A stretch of DNA of 64,000 nt. Origin: Liolophura sinensis (taxonomy: Eukaryota > Mollusca > Polyplacophora > Chitonida > Chitonidae). The stretch lies in assembly GCF_032854445.1 (NCBI RefSeq), contig NC_088302.1, positions 12,269,338 to 12,333,337 of the forward strand. The letters run 5' to 3'. Of this stretch, positions 1-12,595 are shown one piece after another. Position numbers and translations under genes: made by a program. How positions within the stretch are numbered: position 1 is the first letter of the stretch; each line of letters opens with the position of its first letter. The notes under the pieces were generated by a model. That model saw nothing but the letters and a program-made list of their open reading frames with translations, had not been told where the DNA came from and did no database searches.

Positions 1-1087
1 GACAGTCAAAACTCTGCTGACTTTTTGACTCCATGTCAGTCACGTGAAGTGCAGCCATATTGTTGTACTGAAGCAGCCCATGTAGATATTAAAATCGTTT
101 CTTTTTAAGAAGCTTCGTTTGAAGTTCTATTTTCAGTTATATACCTCATAAAGTTTATGTTGGTGAATTGAAATGAGAGTTCGTAGTATTAGTTTTTGTT
201 TTTAGAATCTTTTGAAGCCAGAACTATAAAATAAATTTTTTAAGGTTTCCACATGTTTATTGTTTGAACTTTTTAACCTTGTAGAAATTTAGAAGTTTGG
301 ACGTTTAAAATTAATTGTTTTCTGTTTTTTTTAGTTGTGTTTTTATTGTTGTGCTAACGAGCAAAACATTTATTTTGCTGAAAATAAGAAATGTTTATCG
401 TAACCTATGTACATGCAACAAAACAATTCCTGACTTTCTGCCCTTAATTAAGTCAAAGGTCAAAGTAATCATGACGATAAATAACCAGGGATGTCAAATT
501 TATGACTATTTATCATGTATAGACTTAAATTAATGAGAAAACAGTGTTGCGGGTTCTTCACAATTCTTTGCAGTCTGCGTTGTAAAAACTTACATGTAGG
601 CCTACATTTAAATTTGCCCTTGCTTCTGTTTGATTTATTGCATTCAGATCGTTCATAGCGCGTCTGTCTATCTTGAACAATCGGCTGGTTTTCAGCTCGA
701 CTTGACAGCTGATTGTATCAAGCGCCCTTATGGGTGGGGTGATGGGCACACTTGGCTGCCCATGGGCGCCAGCCATTGAAAGGACAACCTGCAAAGCGAG
801 TCTTCATTTAGTGTTATCCAGTTCAAACAGGCACTTATTTCTTCTTTTTGTTGACTTGTGTTCATGATTGTGAATAAATGTAATCAGTTTTTTAATGTTG
901 AAAAAAATTATATTTGTAGTAAGTACATGTACATACAAAAACCATTTACGGTCTGTTGAAAACATTTGAAAATGTTTGGCGAAGAATTTCAGGTGAAGTG
1001 TTGTGGCTCCTATTTCAAGCCATTTGAAAACATGTACATGTATACACTTGTACCTATTCATTTATTATGATGACATGTTTTTTTTGT

Positions 1088-1106
1088 GGGGGGGGGGGGG
1101 GGGGGG
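1088..1106. repeat. Poly-G run
   Basis: Nineteen consecutive G after a T-rich stretch. It could form a G-quadruplex-like structure, but its length may also be an assembly artefact. Confidence 0.9.
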
Positions 1107-1383
1107 ATGTCCATAGCAGCACTTATATACTTTTTTCTTACTTGTATGTCAAAGGGGATATATTTCACTTGCATCTTAAATTTACCCTCGAAAGTGTGTA
1201 TGTGAAAATTTCAAAGGAAACGTATACATGGGTGTTGCCTTAAATGTTCAGGAGTAACCTCCTTGCTTTTATTACTCAATAAAGTATAAATTTCACATTC
1301 TCATATTTAATGTACTATATACATGTGTGTAACATATGGCTATTAAATGAACCTTAGTTTCTTTGTAAAGCAACATAGATATT

Positions 1384-1402
1384 ATATATATATATATATA
1401 TA
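1384..1402. repeat. (TA)n microsatellite
   Basis: Short uninterrupted TA dinucleotide repeat. Confidence 0.9.
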
Positions 1403-1930
1403 ACATAAATGACATAGATTATACATTCATTCTCTGTTCTGATTAAATTCTTTACTTCATTTGGTGTTTGACATACACCTGTTTCGTTTATTTTCAAAAA
1501 TGTAAATAATAAATGTTACTGAACAAACTATTTCTATTGGTCCTTGTGCAAACCAAGTCACTATTAAGTGAGAAATGACTGAAGACAAATTTTGAAATTT
1601 GTCCCTTTTAAGAACACATTCTTCAGTTCTTGTTTTTTTTTGGCATTAGCATACCACAAAATTAATCTGGTTTTACCTTGTATACTAACATGCTTGATGT
1701 GGCTGTTTAGATTGACCAGTGTGACCAGTGTCCATCCTGCACTTAAGGTTGCCAAAATAACAGGTTAGAGTATTAGATAGATGAACTTTTAATTGGCCTT
1801 TAATGCACACAAAGTTGCTCTGGCAGGTCAAACTGGTTGAATTGGATGACTTGGGAACCCCAGTAGCTTTAATAAGCTCGGTATTTGTCTGACTTACGGG
1901 TGTAATGTGTATATCCTGTTTGATTTATCT

Positions 1931-1932
<2 letters not shown>

Positions 1933-1974
<42 letters not shown>
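1933..1974. repeat. (TA)n microsatellite ending in (CA)n
   Basis: About 20 TA dinucleotides followed by a few CA units. Confidence 0.9.
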
Positions 1975-2445
1975 TGTACTTCATATATAACTAAGAACAA
2001 ACATTGCTTTATAAAGTCTAATGGAAATACATATTTTTTTCACATGCTTGCACTGACTTTTGCTTAGCTTTGATAGTTTGGGCCACCATTGGTGTCTTAA
2101 GAGTACCTAGGTAATGATTTGACCTGACACAAAAAGCATTTTGGAAAGAAATTGGTACATAAGGATGTTAAAACTAGTCCAAAAAAAAAGAGAAAAAAAA
2201 AGTGAAAAAGAAAAATAAGTCACGATAATCATGATTGTGTAAATGTTTAATGCGAGACAGAGCCATGCAGTTTATTCATGGTTTGTGAGTTGAAAACACC
2301 AAAATTTCTCCCCTACTTCCTCTGAAGCTGTAAATGAAAATTTTGTCTATGCGATATGATTGGTTGTGAAATTACACCATTCTGTTGAGCAAACACCTGT
2401 CTGATGGATTTACCTGATCAAATGACAGCTGTCAACTTTTGACCT

Positions 2446-2572
2446 CAGATTGTTATCACACCTGGCGCTTGTTTCTGGCGACAGGTAAATCTAACGACTT
2501 TGAACATTAATTATAACAGGTTGAAGATGCCTACTGTTATGAGTCATGTTGATGTAATTCAACATAATTCAT
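2446..2572 (+). repeat. Direct duplication, copy A
   Basis: A 127-bp segment that recurs at 3382-3508 with one visible mismatch (A at 2481, G at 3417). Such high identity in non-coding DNA implies a recent local duplication. Confidence 0.9.
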
Positions 2573-3202
2573 GTGTTTAAATTCATGACTTATTGAATTG
2601 TCCAGTAAACCTGAATTGAAGCAAACAGCCAAATTTTTCATTTTGAAGGAAAGAATATGTCCACAGATGCTTCTGTAGGTATAAGTAGAGCATGGATAGG
2701 TAAATTAAGATATGACTGAGGATATACCAAATGACCCCTTTGACACATCATGCCCTAAGGACTCTGTCGACGGTTTGTTCATTCGGGTAGCCTCTTGCAT
2801 GTAAATTATCTAAAAATTTTGTAACATTTTTTTGGCTATTGTGTTTTTTTTTAGTCATTTAATTTGCCTTTTGTTGCTTAAGGTAAATAATTTAAAATTT
2901 ACTTCTCTCTCCCCGCACCCCACCCCTCAAAAGTGGCTTTTAAGTTTTTAGAGGCAAATAAATATGTTTGTTTTTGTTCTCCAAGAATAATGTAAGCTGG
3001 GTATAATGTCTGGTATCTGGTGTGACATTTCAGTGATGCAGCATTGTATATATAAAACAACAACAAGATTTTTGGAAAACTTTCACTCAGGACATTTTAA
3101 TCTAAGACAGGACTAAGTCATACCAGGAGAATTCAATTAATGATCTTTTAATGTACATTTACAGTACTTGTATGTCGTCATGAAGAAAGCTTTCAATCAG
3201 AA

Positions 3203-3295
3203 CAGTGGGTTTCACCCAGGCTTCCAGGCCCAGTTTCCTCCCACCATAATGCTGGCTGCCATCATACAAGAGAAATATTCTTGAGTATGTAATGC
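3203..3295 (+). repeat. SINE 3' fragment
   Basis: Carries the recognisable 3' half of the main SINE of this window (a CCCAGTTTCCTCCCACCATA block, then a GAAATATTCTTGAGTA block). The tRNA head is absent. Confidence 0.7.
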
Positions 3296-3296
3296 A

Positions 3297-3370
3297 AAAC
3301 AAAACAGCAAAATCAAAGACAAGTGTATATTTCACCTAATAAACCTTTGGATGCCTGTTTACAGTATTAT
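3297..3370 (+). repeat. Second local direct repeat, copy 1
   Basis: About 74 bp that recur at 3518-3590 with a few differences. Together with the 127-bp pair they form an interleaved local duplication. Confidence 0.85.
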
Positions 3371-3381
3371 GTGATTGTTAT

Positions 3382-3508
3382 CAGATTGTTATCACACCTG
3401 GCGCTTGTTTCTGGCGGCAGGTAAATCTAACGACTTTGAACATTAATTATAACAGGTTGAAGATGCCTACTGTTATGAGTCATGTTGATGTAATTCAACA
3501 TAATTCAT
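3382..3508 (+). repeat. Direct duplication, copy B
   Basis: Partner of 2446-2572, 936 bp downstream in the same orientation. Confidence 0.9.
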
Positions 3509-3517
3509 CAAACAATC

Positions 3518-3590
3518 AAACAAAACAGCAAAATCAAAGACAGTGTATATTTCACCTAATAAACCTTTGGATGCCTGTTTACAGCATTAT
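3518..3590 (+). repeat. Second local direct repeat, copy 2
   Basis: Partner of 3297-3370. It begins 10 bp after copy B of the 127-bp duplication ends. Confidence 0.85.
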
Positions 3591-4518
3591 ATGGGCCTTT
3601 GAAAGTAAAACAGGAAAATACTAGTACTGTTCGATAATTTTTTTTCCCTTCAATCTGAAAGACATGTATAGTCACAGAAACCAGACATATTCATGGCAGG
3701 AAACAGAGTTTTCAGAAGCGATAATTTGGGATGGGGGGGGGGGGGAGTCGGTGGAGACATGGAAGATCCTCTGGAATAATAAAATGAAAAATACTTTCAA
3801 TTTAGTGTTGAAACTTCCGAGGCATGCATGCATAAACAAAGTCATTTAACTGTCTGAGTGAAATGTTGCTTATCAAATTTTGGGACAAAAAAATTGTTTG
3901 AATAATTCAGAACATGTGGGTTATACTTAAATGTACAGTTTATCAACAATTATTTTGTTTGTAAAATGTCATTGGTGTAAAAGTTTTCCACAGTTCTCCA
4001 AAACATGGAGAGAAACGTAAATAGATGGGTGACAGATGTTGGAGCAATTCTAAGAATGAGAAATGCACTGTTGTTGGAGACAGTGTCATTGCAGTTACTG
4101 GGTTGAAGGGTTTGTATATACTGTATGTATTTCACTTAAAGTTTGATACGTAAAAATGCACTTTCAGAATCACAGAAAGGCCTTGAAATGGTGCCCTTGT
4201 TGTCATCATGTGAATTTTTATGATAAGAAATCAATCAAACTTCTAAAAAAAAGATCCATAACTGACCATTCATTCAGAATCACGCAAAATGTGTCACGTG
4301 CAAAAAGCTCAACTTTAGGTGAAATATGGCAGTTCTGCCTCTAAATGACGTTGTGATGTGTAACACATTTTTGTGCGACTGGCAATGCTCACAGGAAATA
4401 CCATCGATCTCGGATTAAATACTGAAAAAGTGATCGTTTCTATCGAATATGCATTTGGGGCTCCATTAAGCAACATAAGGTAAGTATTAGTCAGCACCCT
4501 TAAAGATCATTTCTCACT

Positions 4519-4620
4519 GGTCATAGATGAGAAGGTCTTGCAGCAACCTGCGGATGGATATGGGCTTGCCCAGGGCTATGCCCAGTTTCATTCCATCATA
4601 ATGCTGAACGCTGTCATTTT
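4519..4620 (+). repeat. SINE middle/3' fragment
   Basis: Contains the AGGTCTTGCAGCAACCTGCG block and the CATAATGCTG block of the main SINE family, diverged and without head or A-rich tail. Confidence 0.65.
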
Positions 4621-7164
4621 TAAAGATCACCTTTAGATTCAGCCTTGATGACCATGAACAGCAAAATTTGCTAAGCGGACATTTCAAGTGGGGTATAAAG
4701 TCATGTTTGAAGAACTTATATTGCGACCATTAAAAACAGTGAAATCATTTGATGAATCATGAGAACAATCAGAATAGCATTTTTACATGCACAAGAACTG
4801 TATTTGATTGACTGGTTGGGACAATACTCAATGACCATATCCCAGAATGAAGTGACTTAATTTTTAGAAAATCTTTATTTTTCATCATAAAATTAAGTAA
4901 TAATATTAAATAAAGGCTTAATTGTTATGTGTGTACATGGAAAATGTAATCAGTTTAGGGCATTTGATATAGGTAAATTAGTTTCAGATTGATTTAATCA
5001 AAATGTTGATTATTAGTTTTTCGTACTTGATTTGTTTTTTTTTTGTTCAGCATGGTGTGAGGTACTGAAACTCGATCATAAAGGGTTTGTGCATGAATAG
5101 TGTTCTAGTGCTTGCACAGTATTAGGCAAATTCTTGTGTGCATGGAATTCACACATTCTATTCTGTAAATCTTGTTTGTGCCACTCAGATCTGCCAGTGA
5201 TTTATTCCAGAAAGAATAATGATAGTGTCAGCTTAATCGTCTGATTTGTTACTTAACATCTAAAATCTGAGGAATGTTGACAAGTTGGCACAAGTCTGCG
5301 TAAAGTCTGTATAAAATGAGATAGCTGTCAAGCTGTTAAGCAGATCTTCATTGGTTGTAGAGAACACCTGGCTGCATATCTGCCTGAAAGACTCATTACA
5401 GGGCTGATAAATGTGTCTGCTCGTCACATTTTGTGGCCTCCAGCTAGTATTGAGTTCTGCACAATTAGGAAGCAAATATCCCCAAATGCTTGGAATGTTC
5501 GATACTTTCCTTGATACTGCTTGGAATACCACTTTCATATGTATATATAGTCCAAATTATCACAAGTGATAAGAACTGTTATGTATACATCTCTGTACAT
5601 GAAGTTGATATTTAAAATGTATTTGTCTGAATATGTGTGCTTGTGCCAGTAATGGAATATTTGACTTTTTTTTTCTGTTGTTTATTCCCTGATGACTTGA
5701 TGGCTGGTATTGGTGCATTGTTTGTATAAAACACTTGCAACTCCTGCCATCATGTCGTTGTCACCTCTCGGAGCCTTGGCTGAAATACCCCCCACCCCCA
5801 CCCCTCCAACTCTATCAGCTCCTATACAATTGTAATTAATTGGTCACTAGGTGTGGTAGTGAACAACTGAAAGAAAGAACCGGTGTCAGACAGGGCGGAC
5901 TTTTGCCTCACTGATACTTGACTCCTATCAAAGCTACTGTACACTCAGTATTTAGTGTCACATTTGTTGACTCGTCTTAACGTTTGGTGTCAGTCACTAT
6001 ATCATCCGTGAGAGTAGTGTGGTGCCCAAGTGGTTGATTTAAATGTAGGGTACAAAATTAGGCTAAATATCCATGCAGGTATGTTATTAAACCAAAAGGT
6101 AACAAAGTAAATGATTTTTATTTTTTGGAAGAGTGGTCAGAACTAATTAAATCAGTCACAGAATTTTTTAAAATGTGCCTGGTAACTTTGAAAAATCAGC
6201 TTTCAGTTTGGTCTATACCATATAGAAGTAAGAGAAACTGGAAACATTAAGTTGCCTCATTTTTACCCGATGCTCTTCACGGAGAAAGTTAAAGTAGGGA
6301 TCAGGTGACATCACATAGCAAACAAGTGCATTCTCAGGCTACAGAAATAACTTTTGTCTGATTAGTTGAAATTGATGAAATAACAGCGCATGATCTCAAT
6401 ATATTTGCTTACTCTTAATTGAGATACCTTGAGTATACAACATCGTTAATATTGATGGTAAATAAAGGATACATGAAAAAGGAACTATAAAACAAAGATT
6501 ATGTTTCTGTGGCAAATGAAGAAAAGTATGCCCTGAAATTTTTGTAAGGAAATACTTCACTTTGGGTTTTTTAGTACCTGTTAATTACCTCTCTTTGTTA
6601 TGCATGTTTTTGGTCAACGGTTTGTTTTTTTTCAGAAATTACATCTTCATTGATTTTACTTGGAATTTGGGTGAACACCTCCGAAGTGCCTCGAGCCTCG
6701 AGTGTCACTATGGTGTGGGCAAGGTGACATGCATGCAGATACTGCATGGTTCTCTGCACCCCTACACCGGACTGTTCCCCACACACCGCCCCTGTTCGCC
6801 CAGACCTGTTCGGTCTGTCGCCCCCAGTTCTTCTCCCCTCAGTGATCATCACTGACATCACTACTGCAAGCTACTTAATTTCCAGACTGACAGCTGGGGC
6901 CTTAAGAAAACTGTACTTTGAAGCCATTTTTACCCCCCAAAGATAAAGTTAAAAAATTTGTTTGTACTGTTAACGTGCACATTGAGAAATAAAATCAAAG
7001 AGTTTCACATATCCTATAAACATTTTAAATTTTGAGTACTTTCATTGGTTTATACATACATTTTGTGTTTAGTTGTTTTGTTTTGAACATTTGGTTTAAA
7101 CATTTGGTAAGGTAAAATCTCTTGCATTTGCTGTTGTACAGTTTCTGCACTGACGTGGCTTGTG

Positions 7165-7405
7165 ATTTATTTATTTGTTTATTTGATTGGTGTTTTATGC
7201 CGTGTTCAAGAAAATCTTACTTGCCATGACGACAGCCAGCATTATGGTTGGGAAAAACCGAGTAAAGCTGGTGGGGAAACCCACAACCATCCGCAGGTTG
7301 ATGACAGACCTTCCCAGGAGAGAAAGTCAGCATGATCTGGTGGAACAGCTTGGATGAAAAACTCCTGGGCCCTTCAGCCATGCGAACCACCTCAGCCATG
7401 GAGGT
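7165..7405 (-). repeat. SINE, near full length, diverged
   Basis: Reads on + as TTTATTTG repeats, then GATTGGTGTTTTATGCCGT, a GGGGAAACCCACAACCATCC block and the complement of the tRNA-like head. This is a reverse-strand copy of the main SINE. It lacks intact internal promoter boxes. Confidence 0.75.
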
Positions 7406-7992
7406 GGAGACACAGCTTGTGAATACTTTAATCAGGTGTTAGAATTTGTTTGCTAAAAGACCCACCAATTCCTGTAGGACATAAATCATTTCTTAAGGTA
7501 AAAAAAGAAAGAAACTCAGTGTCTGGAAAGATGTCATTTTCTCACTTTTTTAAAATTTACATCTACATGTAACCTTAGTAGTTCAAAAAAAAATATTGTT
7601 AAGAAAAAGGCCATTGTTAAAATTGTAACCTAAATAGAGTTGGTGATGCATTCTCACTTGGCAGGCCTTTGATAGACCTTTTTTGAAGCAAAATGAATTT
7701 GAGAGAAGGTCAACAGCTTTCATGTGATGTCATGTTTGAGGTCAGACAGGGTGTCAGAAGGGTTTCATCGGCCGACAGAAGGAATGTGAAATGTCAGGTA
7801 CAAAACTGCTGCTCACTTCTTAAAAAAATGTACTTTGATTTTGATCAGCATGGTGATATGTGAAAAAAAAAATCATGATAAATCATTTTGAAGTGTACTG
7901 TAAATTTTGTATGTTATCAAGTGATGGTTGAATAATTACCAGATCACTTTTCTATCTTTTAGTTTGTGTTAAAATCATGTGATTATATAACA

Positions 7993-8107
7993 GTCTACGG
8001 GTTGTATGTGGGAATGTCTACGGGTTGTATGTGGGAATGTCTACGGGTTGTATGTGGGAATGTCTACGGGTTGTATGTGGGAATGTCTACGGGTTGTATG
8101 TGGGAAT
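7993..8107 (+). repeat. Minisatellite, 5 x 23 bp
   Basis: Five apparently identical 23-bp units beginning GTCTACGGGTTGTATGTGGG. Perfect identity suggests a young and probably length-variable array. It abuts a SINE 3' fragment. Confidence 0.95.
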
Positions 8108-8120
8108 ATCTACCAGTAAC

Positions 8121-8255
8121 GTGTGGATGGTCATAGGTTTCCTCTTGCCATAATAACTTTCCTCTCGCCATAATTCTGGCCATGCACTAGCTGTCGTGTA
8201 AGCGAAATGTTCTTGAGTACGGTGTAAAACTCCAGTCCAATGAATAAATAAATAT
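8121..8255 (+). repeat. SINE 3' fragment
   Basis: Contains GAAATGTTCTTGAGTACGG, GTGTAAAACTCCAGTC and an AATAAATAAAT tail. It has an internal partial duplication of the CCATAAT block. Confidence 0.7.
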
Positions 8256-8404
8256 GTAAACATGAAACTTTGTTAATAAAGTAAATATCCTGCCCTTGTG
8301 GAGTATGTAATTTTGTTGAAAGGGAACTCATAAGCATAAGGATACAAGGTGCGGGCTCAAAACCAGCATTGGGCAGGGTGCATGTTAACATGTTAATCTT
8401 AGGA

Positions 8405-8640
8405 GGGGGGGCTCCATGGCTTGGTTGGTTAGCACGCTAGCGCAGCGCAATGACCCAAGAGCCTCTCACCAATGCGATCGCTGTGAGTTCAAGTCCAGCT
8501 CTTGCTGGCTTCCTCTCCGACCATACGTGGGAAGGTTTCTCAGCAACCTGTGGATGGTCGTGGGTTCCACTGGGCTGTGCCCGGTTTCCTCCCACCATCT
8601 TCCACCCATAAACTGACTGCCATCACTATTTATATGTACC
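8405..8640 (+). repeat. tRNA-derived SINE with intact head
   Basis: The head reads like a tRNA: an A-box-like TGGCTTGGTTGGTTAGC and a B-box-like GAGTTCAAGTCC about 70 bp later, a spacing that would fit a long-variable-arm tRNA such as Leu or Ser. The SINE body (CTTCCTCTCC, GGGAAGGTTTCTCAGCAACC) follows. This is the best reference copy of the family's 5' end in the window. The family name is not certain; a lophotrochozoan tRNA-SINE is inferred. Confidence 0.8.
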
Positions 8641-11600
8641 TTACAAATGTGACAGACTTTCAACTGGAAAACCGGATATATTTATAGTCATTGCCTAATT
8701 GATGACTTCAAATTAGTTCAAATGGAGACATTAATGCAACTTTTATACGTTGGATTGACTTATGCAGTTTTTCTCAGATATAAGCCCTGGTGCAGAGGCA
8801 TATCATATAAGTGGAGACTGTAAGTCTTATTGAAAAGAATTTCAATACATCTCTATATTTTATACATGTGATCGCAAAACAAGAAATTATCGTGACTTAG
8901 AAGCGACTTGCCAATATTCACATTTGTTGAATTTAAGTGTCTGTAACCACCACATGATAATTATAATTACAGAACAAAAAATAAATTATTAGATTATATG
9001 AAATTGTAACTACAGTTTAATGGGGATTATACATTTATGCAGGCATGGTAATAATACACATTCATAATTCAATGTTAAAGTGAGGATATATCAAAAAACA
9101 ATTTAAATATATAGATTATTATAAACATATGTTTATATGGTACATGCGCAAGCTTGCCGGATAACCTTTAATCTCTATTTCCGCATGTAAAAAAAAAGTG
9201 TTTATACATGCAACTATGGGTGGAATGTGTATGTGGTAACCTGTAACATTAGCTGTTCCATTTAAGGATGGTATGTACCGGGTAAGTATGACTGACAATG
9301 ATAAAAAAGACTGGGGCAAGAATAAAGCCTTGGCTGACGCCAGGTCACTGTTTAGGTTGTTATCAGAGGGGATGAAGTGTGTGATAGTGACACAGTGTAA
9401 TTAAGTATATATGTGATGCCAATGGGATAACACAGCTGGGCTTTGTTGTCTTCTCACTGTAATTGAAAATCTCGGGATTAGTCTCACACACCATAAATCA
9501 CTCCACAGACAGTCTTTAATTATTCCTCAGTATTGTGTACTTGTTCATCACTGATATAATCAATTGTTGTGTGAGTAGATCCATTAGAATAAATTTCGAC
9601 GATGCATTTGGTTTTGCTTAGAAAACAGGTGAACATCATGAAAGATACATGTATAATGTGAAGTACTCTAATTCTTTAGTCTTTTCAAGCATCTCTGCAA
9701 CTGATATTTTGAAACATTTTGAGAGAACTATGGGATGTGTAGAAATAATTTACTCAGTTTTATGAAACTTGCATTATTAATGACACAAACAAATCAGTTT
9801 TGGTGTCATTTCATAATGGTTCTGTGCATAAATTCTACTGATAAAAGTGCTTTGGTGGTTGAAAAGGTTGAAAACTTACAGTCAGTATGAATGTATATAC
9901 AAGCCTGCTTAGTGATCAGAGCTGTGAGGTTTTGCAATTATCAAATATAATATCACACAATTCCTATCAATAATAACACCTTGAGGGCTGTGGTTAAGGT
10001 CTGCCTTTTTTTTGCTTCCCGAGCGCTTTGGTACTTTTAACCTTTTAAGTAATGATCAAAGGCAACAATTTGTATGCTTATCTTCAACCAAGATTCTTCT
10101 TTTCATGTACATGTCTGAAGACGCCTCCGTAATCTTTTTAATAGTGCTTTCATCTCATAGATGTGGTTTTAGGTTAGTGGAACATTTCAGAAAAAGTGAG
10201 AATTCACTGAACTAAAAGACACCTGCTTTGCCCATAGCAGGCTTGAATGATGATGCATGTACACATGGTCTTGACTTGTTTTCTGGGTAATTCAGGCTGA
10301 ACTGACGTACAGTAATTATAGGTTTTGTAAGAACTTTATAGCCAGACTGAGTTTGAATTGTCACCATAGCTCACTGTAGACAGCTCCTTGTCAGCAACAC
10401 TTTATCATGCTTCGTGGTCGTTTGATGCCATTCTTTGTCTCTTTTATTGAGCTGAACGAAATTATTCTCTTGGTGAAGGAGAACAGATAAATGGTTAACT
10501 ACCTTTTGACAGGTAGGACTGTGCTTTTGTTCAGAGGTAAATACAGGGTAATGTCAGTCAAGTGGTTAGAGAGGTATAATCGTTTGTTTATTGGGTTACG
10601 GTGGTAGAGTTTGTTTATGAACTGGAGCTAATTTTGACTGGTTTTCACCTGGCTGGCCGTCATTGTCCACTTGATTGGGTTTCGTACCTGTCACATGCCA
10701 GCTGTCAACGAATGAGGTGTGGACATATCGCTTTTCAGTCCAAGCATTCTTCCAAAAACATTTCACCGTGTACATTTACAGACAGTCTGTTTGCACTTTT
10801 ATGGCCATCCAGTGACTTAGTTTTCTGTTAAATGTATTATTGTACTGATTTATTTACCTCCCTTGAATGTATTTGCTGTTTAATTTTCTCTGGTTTGGGT
10901 GTTTTGTGCTTCAAATTTGTCTAAGCTGTATATAGCACATTGCCATATGGTTTGCTCATTTATCCAGGAACAAATCAGAAATTGGTTTCAGTGAATTTTA
11001 ATACTTGTGTATATATACTGTGCATATTTTTGTACAAAATTGGTGAAATTGTTGACCTCTTGCAAAAAAGAATATTTTAACATCTTTTTTGTACAAATAT
11101 TCCATTTGTCAAATGAATATAGTATGTCTTCAAAACTGCTTCATCAGTTGTTGGAAATTTGATCTATTCATTCTTTAATGGGAATGTACTTTAGTACCAG
11201 GCATTAAAATCAGGGTTTATGGAATGAGAGAAACGCCATTTTGGTGTGTGGCATTAAATAACAAATATTGTACAGTAAGTACCGAGTCCTTCACTATTGA
11301 AATAGCTGTAGCATAAGCCTGTGGCGTGAGGATTAAATCTCATTATAGGACATATTAACATGTGAAATAAACTGGAAATTTATCTCATAAAACCAGATCA
11401 GTGCAGTGTATATGCACTGTAGAAAATGTTTGCTTTTTTGCTCAAACATGTGTTTTATGCTTTCATTTTCATTACCTTTCATTTTCATTTAAAATGTTCA
11501 TTTAATTGTCTCATTCATAGTAGATTTTTACCAGAAATATGTGACTTAATTATTGGCATGATTATAGACATCATCATACCTGGCATAAACGTGTTTATAC

Positions 11601-11835
11601 TGTAATCGTCAAAAGATTTATAATCAAATAAATCAAAAGAAAAAAAAAAGAAACATTTGAAAATTTACTCTGTGGGTCACTCCAGGATTTGAACTCTGAC
11701 GTTCATATCAGAAATCCAGCATTTCACTAAACTGAGCTATGAAAGGGAAATTTCCACCATGCGGCTACAGCTATTACAAGTCCTGGAAATTAAGCAGCTC
11801 GCGTTGCAATGCTATTGTATTTTTCTGTCTTACAG

Positions 11836-12025
11836 GGAAGTTACTTACAGTTCGCAAAGGCAGACAGGTGTGATGTGTGCCGTCGTAACAGCCGAGCCTG
11901 CCAGGTGGTGCGTGGGGAGTTCACAAAGTCTAAGTTACCTGGTGGCTATAACTACATCAGGCAGATACCTGCTGGAGTCTGTAATATCAATATTACAGAG
12001 CTGGGGCCCAGCAGCAACTATATTG
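11836..12025 (+). CDS. ADAMTSL exon a: end of Cys-rich region and start of spacer
   Basis: The acceptor is TTTTCTGTCTTACAG at 11835 and the donor GTATGT at 12026. The exon enters at phase 0 and leaves at phase 1. It encodes a DRCDVCRRNSRACQVVRGEF stretch, matching the CGVCGG-like end of the Cys-rich module, then GYNYIRQIPAG and INITELGPSSNYI of the spacer. Upstream exons must exist but were not identified. Confidence 0.92.
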
Positions 12026-12556
12026 GTATGTTTTGGATATGTATGCAGAAGTTAAGCTACTATACTCACGCAGCTATTTTTTTTAGCATACTGTTATAGT
12101 TTTTGATATTTAAAGTTGAAGAAAATGTAAAAATTACATAAAGTTCAGATGAACTAGTGTGAAAAGTAAGTTGTGAATGTGGTCTTTAAAATTTTTTTCC
12201 GAGAGAAAAAGACACTTAAAAACAATTTTTTGTAAGGTGGATAATTGGGAAAACCTTTTGGTGCAGATAGCCTTTGTGTAATGATGTTGTAAATGATGAT
12301 GTAGCACATGTTTAATATATTTACACTAGAATGTGGACTTTTCAGCTAATAAATGTGTTCAGTCTGGATTTTGATAATATTTATGGTTTTAATATATGCA
12401 ATAAATATTATCATAATTGAGATTAATTTCATATGTTTGGATATGAACAACAAATTTACAACAACAAAAAAAACATTACAGGAGATATTTACAAATAAGT
12501 TTTGATGCCGTTTCATCTAAATTTGGCATCATATTTATGTTTTCTTCTCCTTTAAG

Positions 12557-12595
<39 letters not shown>

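Larger units (their letters stand above)
1..11835. other. Non-coding stretch upstream of the first recognised exon (intron or 5' flank)
   Basis: No open reading frame here resembles a known domain, and none shows convincing splice borders plus conserved residues. The stretch is AT-rich, with microsatellites, SINE fragments and a local duplication, all listed separately. Because the gene starting at 11836 enters in mid-protein, part or all of this stretch is probably a large intron of that gene. A GC-richer block at 6660-6860 is the only place that looks mildly exon-like. Confidence 0.6.
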
